A stretch of DNA of 64,000 nucleotides, from NCBI RefSeq assembly GCF_038024855.1, contig NZ_CP139089.1, positions 124,001 through 188,000 on the forward strand, in the 5' to 3' direction. The position numbers and the translations under genes are program-made. Below are positions 1-8,020 of the stretch, piece by piece. Source of the DNA: Methylocella tundrae (GTDB lineage Bacteria > Pseudomonadota > Alphaproteobacteria > Rhizobiales > Beijerinckiaceae). The notes under the pieces were generated by a model. That model ran no database searches and had not been told where the DNA came from. It saw nothing but the letters and a program-made list of their open reading frames with translations. Within the stretch, counting starts at the first letter, position 1; each line of letters starts with the position of its first letter.

Positions 1-476
1 TCAGGAACGCCCTGTTCGGCGCCATAATATTTGTAGGGCAGGAATTTGCCCGACATGGTGAGCTTCACACGATCGCCCTTGGGGTTCGGCTCCCGCTCAA
101 TCTGCAGATCGAAATCGATCGCCGACATGATGCCGTCGCCGAACTCTTCTTCGATCAGCGCCTTCCATGCCGGACCGTTGACCATCACCATTTCAAAGAA
201 GCGATACAGAAGCGGATCGGTCGGAGGCATCGGAGAGCCTCTGTGAGGCACTTCATTCAGCATCCGCTCCTCAAGCTCGGAAAGACCGAAAAGCGCCGCG
301 GCCTTTCTCGCCAGAGGCTTTACGAGCTTCATCTGGCCGAGCAGCGCGCCGACGATGATGATCTCCGACACGCCGCCGATCTCGCTGGTGATATATTTCC
401 AGCTCCAATTGTGCTCGCGTTTGATGTCGAGGATTTTTTCGGTCAGTTCTTCGCGCTTCACGATTGATCGCTCCAT
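1..476 (-). CDS. cynS: cyanate hydratase (cyanase), 3' end cut by window edge
   Basis: Cyanase converts cyanate and bicarbonate to ammonia and CO2 in the cytoplasm. Reading the minus strand from the ATG at 476 gives 158 residues, open to the window edge; family members are about 150-160 aa, so only the last residues are missing. Residues 1-75 match the helical domain (ALLGQMKLVKPLA). The C-terminal catalytic domain carries the family signature: YRFFEM with Arg92 and Glu95, and FGDGIMSAIDF with Ser118, corresponding to the Arg/Glu/Ser catalytic triad of E. coli CynS. The end GKFLPYKYYG also matches. The start codon lies inside the last codons of the upstream KAP NTPase gene (19-base overlap) and no good ribosome binding site precedes it, so translation is probably coupled to that gene. 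No cynT (carbonic anhydrase) or cynR is visible in the window. The assignment is firm. Confidence 0.93.
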   Translation of the reverse strand, partial: MERSIVKREELTEKILDIKREHNWSWKYITSEIGGVSEIIIVGALLGQMKLVKPLARKAAALFGLSELEERMLNEVPHRGSPMPPTDPLLYRFFEMVMVNGPAWKALIEEEFGDGIMSAIDFDLQIEREPNPKGDRVKLTMSGKFLPYKYYGAEQGVP

Positions 477-2629
477 GACGTCTGCAGGCTTCTCGAAGCT
501 TCTGTCCTGTCGGCAGGATGAAATGAGAACGCTCGAACCGCGGCGGCGGCGCGGCGCAGGGCGTCGATGCTCGGGCGTCCCTGCGCGGAGCCAAGAGCGA
601 GGAGCGCCGAAGCAAGCCGGGGTCCGACCTTATAATGATCGAACGCGGCGTCGCCGCCTGGAGCCAGCAGCGCCGTTTTGACGGCCTCGACGTCGGACGG
701 GCTTCCGCCCGCGTCGAGGGCCAGCATAAAGGCCAGCGCGCCGCGCTCCTCGGGCCGATCGCGCCATTCGCCGCGCAGAAGCCGGTACAGATTGACGAAG
801 CGCTTCACCGCACGGGCCGAAGGGCCCGCGAGCGGCGCGAGGGCGGTGAGGAGCTGCGCCTCGTCGTCGGTCAAGGGCTCATCGAGCACGGAGCGCGCCG
901 CGTCTGGAAGGGTGGCTGGCTGCTTCGACTCCCTGGCGTCCGGGGCGCCGCCTCCAATGATGGCGCGGATTTGCGCGGAGTAATCCTGGCGCGCGGATAT
1001 TTCGCCGACCTGGAACGGCGCCTGGATCCATTTATCGAGATCCAGCGCGTCGTCCGGCGAACCAGCGCCGAAGCGGAGCGGATCGGTGGAAATGAGGCTG
1101 ACGTAACCTGGCCCGAGCAGGTTGCGGACATGGACGAGAACGTCCCGCGCGCGCGATGTCGGAAGAAGGTCGAGATTGTCGATCGCGACGACGATGCGTT
1201 GCGGCGTCTCGGCCGATCGTCCTTGCGCGGCGCCGCGCTTTTGCACCAGCGCGCCGACCGCGGCGATGAAGCGCTGGGCCTGCTGCTTTAAAACGTCCGT
1301 CTGGAAAGGCGATGGTTCAGCCAGCGCCGGATTGGCCGAGTGAAGACCGCCGGCCCGCCGCTCCGCCTCGGCGGCGTGGCGGCTGAGACGATCGACTTCG
1401 GCGGCAAAATCCTGCACGCGGCGCGTCTGATGCCCGAAGAAAGCGTCGCTTTCGCGCCGCCGCTCGAAAAGATCGCCCTTAAGCAGGCTTTCGCCGCGAA
1501 ACACGAGCTGGATCAGACGCAGGCCCCGCCAGATGTTGGTCAAAAGCGCCAAAGCCGCGGCGACAAAGGCCGCCCCCCGCAGGGTTAGAAGCCAGCCGAC
1601 GTGAGCCTCGATCCAGTCTGTCGCGCCCGCCATCTGCGGCTGCGTGCGCAGCCATCCGAGCCAGGTCGATTGATTATCGAAGGCAAGGCCGAGGCCGAAG
1701 CCGATCAGCGCGAAGACGATCGCCGTGACGATCAGTTTCGATTGCCCCTTGAGGCCCCAGAAGGCCTGCAGCGCGAAGCCCGTGCGCGACACGCCCTGGC
1801 TGTCGGCAAGGGCGCGCACCATATCCTTATAGCCCAGCAGAGGATCGCCGGCGACGCCGAAGCGCGCCATCGTCGTGGCGATTCGGTTGCGCCGGCGGCT
1901 CGCGTAAGCGTCAACCTGCGATCCCGGCGTCTCATAGAGAACGGTCTCGGCCAGCTTCGCTCGGCGAGTCTCCGCCTCCTCGAGCGAGCGGCGCTCTGCC
2001 TCGAGCTTTCGTCTTGCGGCGTCGAGTCGCTCAAAGGCCTCGCGCGCGGCGAGCGCGGGATCGCGCGCGGCCTGGCTGGCTTCGATGGCAAGGTTTGGCG
2101 CTTCGATCGCAAGGCGCGCATAAAGGGCGCTTGCGAGCGCCGGAACGGGATGCCCGTCGAGGTCGGCGGCGTTGACGCGAAGCGTCAAAACTTTCGCGAG
2201 GAACGGCGTTGAGCCGACGCGCGCCGCGCCCGCGCTCAAGCGTTCGATCGCATGAATGAGCTTGTTCAGCGCGACGCTCTTGCCGCAGCCCGAGGGGCCG
2301 AGCAGACCGATCGCGAGGGGCGTCTGCGTTCGACGATGCGCCGCGAGTTCGGCGAGGAGGTTGAGCGGCGCGTCGAGCCCCAGCGCGTCGGAGGCGAGGG
2401 CGGCGGGATCGTCCGCGACGTCCGCTGCGAAAATCGGCGCCTCGGCCGCAGGCGGCGCAGCTTCCGCCGCAAGGGCCGGCGCGGCGGCCGTCTTCGCGAC
2501 CGAGCGGGCGGCTCCCTGGGCTGGCGCGGGCTCCGCGCCACGCGCGCCGGGAATGATCGTTCCGAGGTTCCGCAATCCGATGTCAGGCAAGGCGTTTATC
2601 CTTATTGAGGCATAGTTATTGTAGACCAT
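458..2629 (-). CDS. KAP family P-loop NTPase, membrane-anchored
   Basis: This 723-aa protein looks like a KAP-type NTPase, a STAND-related family whose members often have membrane helices inserted in the NTPase domain. Visible in order: an Ala/Pro-rich N-terminus (about 31-65), Walker A GPSGCGKS (111-118), a charged segment likely to form a coiled coil (about 195-230), two hydrophobic helices (about 299-317 and 345-364), a second charged segment, Walker B IVVAIDNLD (479-487, Asp484), and WIQAPFQVGEIS near 534-545, which resembles the conserved KAP motif after Walker B. The two helices between Walker A and B fit the KAP layout, with the NTPase on the cytoplasmic side. Its substrate is unknown. 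It overlaps the downstream cyanase gene by 19 bases. The ATG at 2629 has GAGG directly upstream, so the exact start is uncertain. Confidence 0.82.
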   Translation of the reverse strand: MVYNNYASIRINALPDIGLRNLGTIIPGARGAEPAPAQGAARSVAKTAAAPALAAEAAPPAAEAPIFAADVADDPAALASDALGLDAPLNLLAELAAHRRTQTPLAIGLLGPSGCGKSVALNKLIHAIERLSAGAARVGSTPFLAKVLTLRVNAADLDGHPVPALASALYARLAIEAPNLAIEASQAARDPALAAREAFERLDAARRKLEAERRSLEEAETRRAKLAETVLYETPGSQVDAYASRRRNRIATTMARFGVAGDPLLGYKDMVRALADSQGVSRTGFALQAFWGLKGQSKLIVTAIVFALIGFGLGLAFDNQSTWLGWLRTQPQMAGATDWIEAHVGWLLTLRGAAFVAAALALLTNIWRGLRLIQLVFRGESLLKGDLFERRRESDAFFGHQTRRVQDFAAEVDRLSRHAAEAERRAGGLHSANPALAEPSPFQTDVLKQQAQRFIAAVGALVQKRGAAQGRSAETPQRIVVAIDNLDLLPTSRARDVLVHVRNLLGPGYVSLISTDPLRFGAGSPDDALDLDKWIQAPFQVGEISARQDYSAQIRAIIGGGAPDARESKQPATLPDAARSVLDEPLTDDEAQLLTALAPLAGPSARAVKRFVNLYRLLRGEWRDRPEERGALAFMLALDAGGSPSDVEAVKTALLAPGGDAAFDHYKVGPRLASALLALGSAQGRPSIDALRRAAAAVRAFSFHPADRTEASRSLQTSWSDQS

Positions 2630-2958
2630 CCTCGCTTGGAGCGGAATTGGTCAGTCTTGCTATCTCGTTGTTTCAACGCGGGATTTCATCGCGAAGGCCT
2701 GCAACTTCCAATATCAGGGATCTTCCCCGCAGGAAGTCTTGACCCGGCTCGGGCCCGGGCGCAAGCGATCCGGCGAAATCCGCGGGCAATGTGACGCGGC
2801 GCGCCTCAAGTTTGCGTGATGCTTTTTGCAAAGCTTGCCCTTGCGCTCCTTTTTCGACGTCGCCAAAGCGCGCGGCGCCCCATTTATCTGGACCCCTGCG
2901 CCCTGCGCGTTTACATAGCGTCCAACCCTTTAATCTCTGGCAACGGATGCGAGCCCTG
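2630..2958. other. intergenic region between divergent KAP gene and ettA
   Basis: This stretch separates two divergently read genes and should hold both promoters. Open frames here lack homology I recognise and are poor in start signals. No repeat or RNA gene was seen. Confidence 0.5.
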
Positions 2959-4611
2959 ATGGCGCGGCAATTCATTTATCATATGCAAGGTCTGACCAAG
3001 ACCTTCTCCACCGGCAAGAAGATTCTCGAGAACGTCAATCTGTCATTTTATCCGGACGCCAAGATCGGCGTTCTCGGCGTCAATGGCGCCGGCAAATCGA
3101 CGCTTTTGAAAATCATGGCCGGGATCGACAAGGAATATACTGGCGAAGGCTTTGTCGCCGAAGGCGCGAAGGTCGGCTATCTGCCGCAGGAGCCGCAACT
3201 CGACGACGGCCTCGACGTGCGGGGCAACGTCATGCAGGGCGTCGCATCGAAAACGGCCGTTCTCGAGCGCTACAATGATCTCGCGATGAATTACTCCGAC
3301 GAGACCGCCGATGAAATGACGAAACTGCAGGACGAGATCGAGGCCAAGGGGCTCTGGGATCTCGACGCGCAGGTTGAGCTTGCCATGGATGCGCTGGGCT
3401 GCCCGCCGGACGACTGGCCGGTCAGCAAACTTTCCGGCGGCGAGCGCCGCCGCGTCGCGCTGTGCCGTCTGCTGCTGGAGCAGCCCGATTTGCTTCTCCT
3501 CGACGAGCCGACCAACCATCTCGACGCCGAGACGGTGAACTGGCTCGAAGGCCATTTGCGGGCCTATCCTGGCGCGATCCTGATCGTCACCCATGACCGC
3601 TATTTTCTTGACAATGTGACGGGCTGGATTCTCGAACTCGACCGCGGCCGCGGCATCCCTTACGAGGGCAATTATTCGGCGTGGCTGAAAGCGAAGCAAA
3701 AGCGCCTGCAGCAGGAAAAGAGCGAGGACGCCTCGCGCATGCGCGCTATTGAGGCGGAAGCCGGCTGGATTTCGTCGAGCCCGAAGGCCCGTCAGGCGAA
3801 ATCGAAAGCCCGCATTCAGCGCTATGAGGATCTTGTCAACAAGCAGAACGACAAGCAGGCGGTGACCGGCCAGATCGTCATTCCCGTGGCCGAGCGGCTT
3901 GGCAATACGGTGGTCAATTTCGAGCATCTGTCGAAGGGTTTTGGCGACAAGCTGCTGATCGACGATCTCACCTTCAAGCTGCCGCCTGGCGGCATCGTCG
4001 GCGTCATCGGCCCGAACGGCGCCGGCAAGACGACGCTGTTTCGCATGATCACCGGTCAGGAAAAGCCGGACAAGGGCACGGTGACGGTCGGCGAATCGGT
4101 GCATCTTGGCTATGTCGATCAGTCGCGCGATTCGCTCGACCCGAAGAAAAACGTCTGGGAGGAAATCTCCGAGGGCGCCGAAGTGATCTATCTCGGCAAG
4201 CGCGAGATCAATTCGCGCGCCTATACCGGCGCGTTCAACTTCAAGGGGCCGGACCAGCAGAAAAAGGTCGGGCAGCTCTCGGGCGGGGAGCGCAATCGCG
4301 TGCATCTTGCAAAGATGCTGAAATCAGGCGCCAATCTCCTGCTGCTCGACGAGCCGACCAATGATCTCGACATCGAGACTTTGCGCGCGCTCGAGGAGGC
4401 GCTGACGGATTTTGCCGGCTGCGCCGTCATCATCTCGCATGACCGCTTCTTCCTCGACCGGATCGCGACCCATATTCTCGCCTATGAGGGCGACAGCCAT
4501 GTCGAATGGTTCGAGGGCAATTTCCAGGACTATGAAGAGGACAAGAAGCGCCGCCTCGGGCAGGAGAGCCTCATCCCGCACCGGATGAAATATAAGAAGT
4601 TCTCGCGGTAG
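2959..4611 (+). CDS. ettA: energy-dependent translational throttle protein EttA (ABC-F)
   Basis: EttA is a soluble ABC-F ATPase that binds the ribosomal E site and gates entry into elongation according to ATP/ADP level. The 550-aa product has two ABC domains and no membrane segment: Walker A GVNGAGKS (40-47), signature LSGGERRRVALCRLLL with Walker B LLLLDEPTNHLD, then the second Walker A GPNGAGKT, signature LSGGERNRVHLAKML and LLLLDEPTNDLD. The linker between them (SPKARQAKSKARIQRYEDL) is the P-site tRNA interaction motif typical of EttA, and the end HRMKYKKFSR is also typical. The ATG at 2959 gives the usual EttA start (MARQFIYHMQGLTK); upstream in-frame codons would add about 56 residues unlike the family. 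Confidence 0.95.
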   Translation: MARQFIYHMQGLTKTFSTGKKILENVNLSFYPDAKIGVLGVNGAGKSTLLKIMAGIDKEYTGEGFVAEGAKVGYLPQEPQLDDGLDVRGNVMQGVASKTAVLERYNDLAMNYSDETADEMTKLQDEIEAKGLWDLDAQVELAMDALGCPPDDWPVSKLSGGERRRVALCRLLLEQPDLLLLDEPTNHLDAETVNWLEGHLRAYPGAILIVTHDRYFLDNVTGWILELDRGRGIPYEGNYSAWLKAKQKRLQQEKSEDASRMRAIEAEAGWISSSPKARQAKSKARIQRYEDLVNKQNDKQAVTGQIVIPVAERLGNTVVNFEHLSKGFGDKLLIDDLTFKLPPGGIVGVIGPNGAGKTTLFRMITGQEKPDKGTVTVGESVHLGYVDQSRDSLDPKKNVWEEISEGAEVIYLGKREINSRAYTGAFNFKGPDQQKKVGQLSGGERNRVHLAKMLKSGANLLLLDEPTNDLDIETLRALEEALTDFAGCAVIISHDRFFLDRIATHILAYEGDSHVEWFEGNFQDYEEDKKRRLGQESLIPHRMKYKKFSR

Positions 4612-4743
4612 CTCGCGGCGGCCGGACTTTCGAGCGGAACGGCATTCCGTTCCTTAAGTCTTTATTTTAACGAATGAGGGGTCCGAAAAGTCTGCAATCT
4701 TTCGGGATCGTTTTCGAGTGTCTTCAAAATAAAATAGAGGCTG

Positions 4744-4774
4744 ATGATCCCGGTAACGCGCTTACCGGGATCAT
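4744..4774. terminator. 13-bp perfect stem-loop between convergent genes
   Basis: ATGATCCCGGTAA is followed by a 5-base loop and its exact complement. It lies between the convergent ends of ettA and the DUF3309 gene and may act as a terminator in either direction. There is no clean T run beside it, so it may equally be one of the palindromic repeats seen elsewhere in the window. Confidence 0.5.
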
Positions 4775-4792
4775 GCGTTTCGCGCCGTGAAT

Positions 4793-4951
4793 TCAGCGCA
4801 ATGCGCCGACAAGCCAGAGGACCAGCAAAATAATAAGAACCGTGCCAAGCACGCCGCCAAGGCCCGCGCCGCCGTAGAGGCTATGCGCGTAGTAACCGCC
4901 TCCGCCGCCAAAGATTAACAACAAAATAATGATGATAAGGAGGGTGCTCAT
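4793..4951 (-). CDS. DUF3309-type small membrane protein
   Basis: A 52-aa peptide, MSTLLIIIILLLIFGGGG onward, with two hydrophobic segments joined by a Gly/Tyr-rich turn and ending VLIILLVLWLVGALR. This is the pattern of the DUF3309 family, short inner-membrane peptides of unknown function common in Alphaproteobacteria. The ATG at 4951 follows GGAG at a good distance; a longer reading frame upstream (to 4999) is unlikely because its extra residues are basic and unlike the family. It stands alone between ettA and gph. No function can be assigned. Confidence 0.75.
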   Translation of the reverse strand: MSTLLIIIILLLIFGGGGGYYAHSLYGGAGLGGVLGTVLIILLVLWLVGALR

Positions 4952-5110
4952 TTTTTGTCTCCGGCCAGATTGCTTTCTGACGCTTGTCCAACGAGGCAAT
5001 CATCGAGGGCGCTAGCTTAACGCAAACTGCAGAGTTTGGTTCAAATGTTTGTGCAAGGCATGGACGCAAATAAGCTTTTTTTTGAAGCTCCCTCTCTTGG
5101 GCGGCCACGT

Positions 5111-5809
5111 TCAAGCGACGTGAAAGGCGGCGCTGAGCTCTTCGACCGCTTCCCATAATTCATCGAAATGAGCGATGACGCGGTCAGGCTTGAACGTCTC
5201 GACGGGCAGGTCCGTATAGCCGAAATTGACGGCGACGACCGGCACTTCGGCGTTGCGCGCCGTTTCAATGTCGGTTTTGGAGTCGCCGACCATAATGGCC
5301 CGGCGCGGGTCGCCGCCCGCCTTGGCGATGGTGTGCAGCAAAGCTCCGCCGTCGGGCTTGCTGACGGCGAATGTGTCCTTGCCGCAGATCGCCTTGAACC
5401 GTTCGGCGACGCCGAGCGCGGTCAGCAGCAGGACGGAAGGGCCTTCGATCTTGTTGGTGCAGACGGCAAAGCTCCAGCCCGCCTCCTCGAACCGGTCAAG
5501 CGCCGCGGTGACGCCCGGATAAAGCACGCTGTCGTCGGCGATGTGCTCCTCGTAATGGAGGAGATAATCGCTAAAAAGCTGATCGAGCTTGATCTCGTCC
5601 ACTTCGACGCCATTGGCCTTTAGCCCACGCTGGAGCAGCGCTTTGGCGCCGGCGCCGACCATGGAGCGGGCGTCCTGGAAGGGAATAGCGGCTAGCCCCT
5701 CGCGCGTGAGAAGGGCGTTGAGCGTCGAGACGAGATCGACGGCGGTGTCTGCGAGCGTGCCGTCGAGATCAAAGACGAGCAGCGGACGCGGCGAAAGAGA
5801 CTGGGTCAT
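5111..5809 (-). CDS. gph: phosphoglycolate phosphatase
   Basis: Gph is a HAD-superfamily phosphatase that removes 2-phosphoglycolate, formed by DNA repair or by Rubisco oxygenation. The 232-aa product shows HAD motif I VFDLDGTLADT (Asp14 nucleophile, Asp16), motif II FAVCTNK, a motif III lysine in AVSKPDGG and motif IV MVGDSKTDIETA. The cap domain lies between motifs I and II, as in the Gph/CbbZ group. No Rubisco genes are in the window, so a DNA-repair role is the simpler reading; a broader HAD specificity cannot be excluded. The gene is transcribed away from the exported protein at 5991. Confidence 0.88.
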   Translation of the reverse strand: MTQSLSPRPLLVFDLDGTLADTAVDLVSTLNALLTREGLAAIPFQDARSMVGAGAKALLQRGLKANGVEVDEIKLDQLFSDYLLHYEEHIADDSVLYPGVTAALDRFEEAGWSFAVCTNKIEGPSVLLLTALGVAERFKAICGKDTFAVSKPDGGALLHTIAKAGGDPRRAIMVGDSKTDIETARNAEVPVVAVNFGYTDLPVETFKPDRVIAHFDELWEAVEELSAAFHVA

Positions 5810-5990
5810 GGGCTCCTGCTCAAGCCGGAAGAAATATGGTCGTGAACCTTTAGGGAAGGCGGGGTTTTAGGCAAGCGACAGTTTTGGTCATATCGCCGCC
5901 GCCGTGAGCGGCGAACCCTTAGATGTCCCGGCGATTTGGTGTAGAACAGCGTCAAAATCAATGGTGAAGAGGCGCTCGGGGAGCTCACAT

Positions 5991-6392
5991 ATGCGGGTCT
6001 TGGATTTTCTTTTTTCACCACCGTGCGCGTCAAAACGCGGCTGGCTCGCCGCCGCTCTGGCCGCGGCGATGGGCGCCGCCGCGCCCGCCCTCGCCGCGAA
6101 TTACGAGTTTCTGGCGGCTCCCGAGACGGATTTGAACCGAGTCTACCGCCTTGACCGCGCGACGGGTGAGATCGGCGCATGCCAATATGGGCTGAAGGAA
6201 GGAACCGTCGGCGTCACGCTTTGCTATCCGTCTGGGGAGGGCGCCGGCCCGCAGGCTTCAAGCGAATATTCGCTGATCGCCTCGCGGCATGAGCGCGAAG
6301 GCGGCGTGTTCCGCGTCGACCTGCGCACGGGCATGATGTCTATTTGCTATGTTTTGAACGAGTCCGTCGTCTGCACGCCGCAGGCGCGGTGA
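5991..6392 (+). CDS. small exported protein of unknown function
   Basis: A 133-aa product. The ATG at 5991 follows GGGGAG. Residues 1-40 form a signal peptide (basic start, Ala-rich core, likely cleavage after APALAA), followed by a roughly 95-residue mature domain with paired motifs RVYRLDRATGEIGACQYG and VFRVDLRTGMMSICYV. These two segments look like repeats of one beta-strand unit in which each Cys follows an R-x-TG turn. I do not recognise a named family. It lies upstream of rpiA, which begins 116 bases later. Confidence 0.7.
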   Translation: MRVLDFLFSPPCASKRGWLAAALAAAMGAAAPALAANYEFLAAPETDLNRVYRLDRATGEIGACQYGLKEGTVGVTLCYPSGEGAGPQASSEYSLIASRHEREGGVFRVDLRTGMMSICYVLNESVVCTPQAR

Positions 6393-6508
6393 CGCGCGAA
6401 CGAGCCTGAAGGCAAAGCTTGACGGAAACATGCGCAAAGGACTACGCCGCTTGGGACGCCGCAGTCTCTCGCGAAAAGCCTTGCGCGGCCGAGGCCAGAG
6501 ATTTGCCG

Positions 6509-7228
6509 ATGAGCGCCTTCAGTTCCGACGCCGCAAAGCGCCTTGCCGCCGCCGAGGCCCTGAAACTGGTCGCGCCCGGCATGAGGCTTGGGCTTGGCAC
6601 AGGATCGACGGCGAGGCATTTCGTCGATTTGCTCGGCGCGCGGGTAGCGGGCGGCCTCGATGTAATCTGCGTGCCGACGTCAGAACAGACGAGAGCTCAG
6701 GCGGAACAACTCTTTATACCTCTCGCGACGATCGACTCCGTGCCGGAACTCGATCTGACCGTCGATGGCGCCGATGAATTCGATGCGCGCCTGCGGCTCA
6801 TCAAAGGCGGCGGCGGAGCCCTGCTGCGTGAGAAAATCGTCGCTACGGCCTCGCGACGGATGATCGTCATCGCGGATTCCTCGAAGCAGGTTAAAACCCT
6901 TGGCGCATTCCCGCTGCCGGTCGAGGTCACTCCTTTCGGTCTTGAAGTGACCTGCCGCATGATCCGCGCCACAGCTGAAGCGACGGGAGCAACAGGAAGC
7001 ATCCGGCCGCGTCAGACCGCTGGAGGAAAAGCTTTTATCAGCGACAATGGAAATTACATCGTCGACTGCCATTTCGGCGCGCTGCCAGATCCCGATGAGC
7101 TGGCGCGGCGTCTTTCCGCCATTCCGGGCGTCGTGGAGCATGGGCTGTTCATCGGCGTCGCCAAGGCTGTCATCAGCGCGGGTCCGGAAGGCGTCGAGAT
7201 TTTCGGCCGGCTTGACGAAGCGCCATAG
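6509..7228 (+). CDS. rpiA: ribose-5-phosphate isomerase A
   Basis: RpiA interconverts ribose 5-phosphate and ribulose 5-phosphate in the pentose phosphate pathway, in the cytoplasm. The 239-aa product has the phosphate-binding GTGSTA (30-35), the catalytic DGADE (86-90) and [11 protein letters not shown] (99-109) signatures and a normal length. The ATG at 6509 gives the usual start ([18 protein letters not shown]); an in-frame TTG 90 bases upstream would add an unrelated leader. The gene is followed at a short distance by the DUF2059 gene on the same strand and may be co-transcribed with it. Confidence 0.95.
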   Translation: MSAFSSDAAKRLAAAEALKLVAPGMRLGLGTGSTARHFVDLLGARVAGGLDVICVPTSEQTRAQAEQLFIPLATIDSVPELDLTVDGADEFDARLRLIKGGGGALLREKIVATASRRMIVIADSSKQVKTLGAFPLPVEVTPFGLEVTCRMIRATAEATGATGSIRPRQTAGGKAFISDNGNYIVDCHFGALPDPDELARRLSAIPGVVEHGLFIGVAKAVISAGPEGVEIFGRLDEAP

Positions 7229-7326
7229 CGAATAATTCTGGCGATGGGCGGGGCCATCGGCTCCCGAACACGCATCGGAAGAGCAAATTCCGCTCGAGAT
7301 TGAGGCTTGCTTTGGGAGATTGCCGG

Positions 7327-7890
7327 TTGCTCAAGATGATCGCGAGACATGAGTTGATGCTTGGCTTTGGGCTCGCTCTGATGGCCGCGGCGACGCTCTG
7401 TCCCGCGGCGGCCCAGCAAAAGGCGCCCGCCCCCGCCCAGCCGGCGAGTCCCGCCCCGGCGGCGGCGCCGATCACTCCGGCTCATCTCGCCGCCGCGCGC
7501 GCGCTGGTCATCGGATCCGGCATGTCGCGCTCGTTCGGCGTCGTCATACCGCAGTTCGTGGACCAGATCGGCAGCTCGCTCTCGCAGACGCGGCCGGAAA
7601 TCGTTCAGGATCTCAAGGAAGTTTTGACCAATCTTCGGCCAGAATTTGAAAAGCAGGCCGACGAAATGACAGATATCGCCGCGCAAATTTTCGCCAAGCG
7701 TCTGAGCGAGGCGGATCTCAACGCCGCCGTCGCTTTCTTCAACAGCACCGCCGGCAAGAACTATGTGGCGGCGCAGCCGGCCATTTTGACCGATATCGTA
7801 ACCGCCATGCAGGGCTGGCAGGGCAAGATCTCGACCGACATGATGACCCGCGTGCGCGAAGAGATGAAGAAAAAGGGTCACGACATCTAG
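7327..7890 (+). CDS. exported DUF2059 protein
   Basis: The product (187 aa from TTG 7327) has an N-terminal signal peptide (hydrophobic stretch LGFGLALMAAATLCPAAAQ), an Ala/Pro-rich linker, and a helical C-terminal domain containing FAKRLSEADLNAAVAFFNSTAGKNY, the hallmark of DUF2059 (periplasmic, function unknown). The start is uncertain: GGGAG sits 8 bases before TTG 7327, while the first ATG is at 7336; both keep the signal peptide. The rpiA-DUF2059-gor neighbourhood is common in Hyphomicrobiales as far as I recall, and gor starts 130 bases downstream. Confidence 0.83.
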   Translation: MLKMIARHELMLGFGLALMAAATLCPAAAQQKAPAPAQPASPAPAAAPITPAHLAAARALVIGSGMSRSFGVVIPQFVDQIGSSLSQTRPEIVQDLKEVLTNLRPEFEKQADEMTDIAAQIFAKRLSEADLNAAVAFFNSTAGKNYVAAQPAILTDIVTAMQGWQGKISTDMMTRVREEMKKKGHDI

Positions 7891-8020
7891 GGATCGCGCC
7901 GAAACAAGCGCCTCTGGCGCGCGACAGGCTCAAAGCCTCGCCCGGAAACCCGGGCTGAACGCCAGCTTGACAGTCCTTCAAAACCTTTTGTCGCCGATTT
8001 TGCCTACGGAGGCGCTGAGA

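Noticed and set aside
3043..4305. 420-codon open frame on the minus strand
   Set aside because: It is antisense to ettA, whose ABC motifs are intact.
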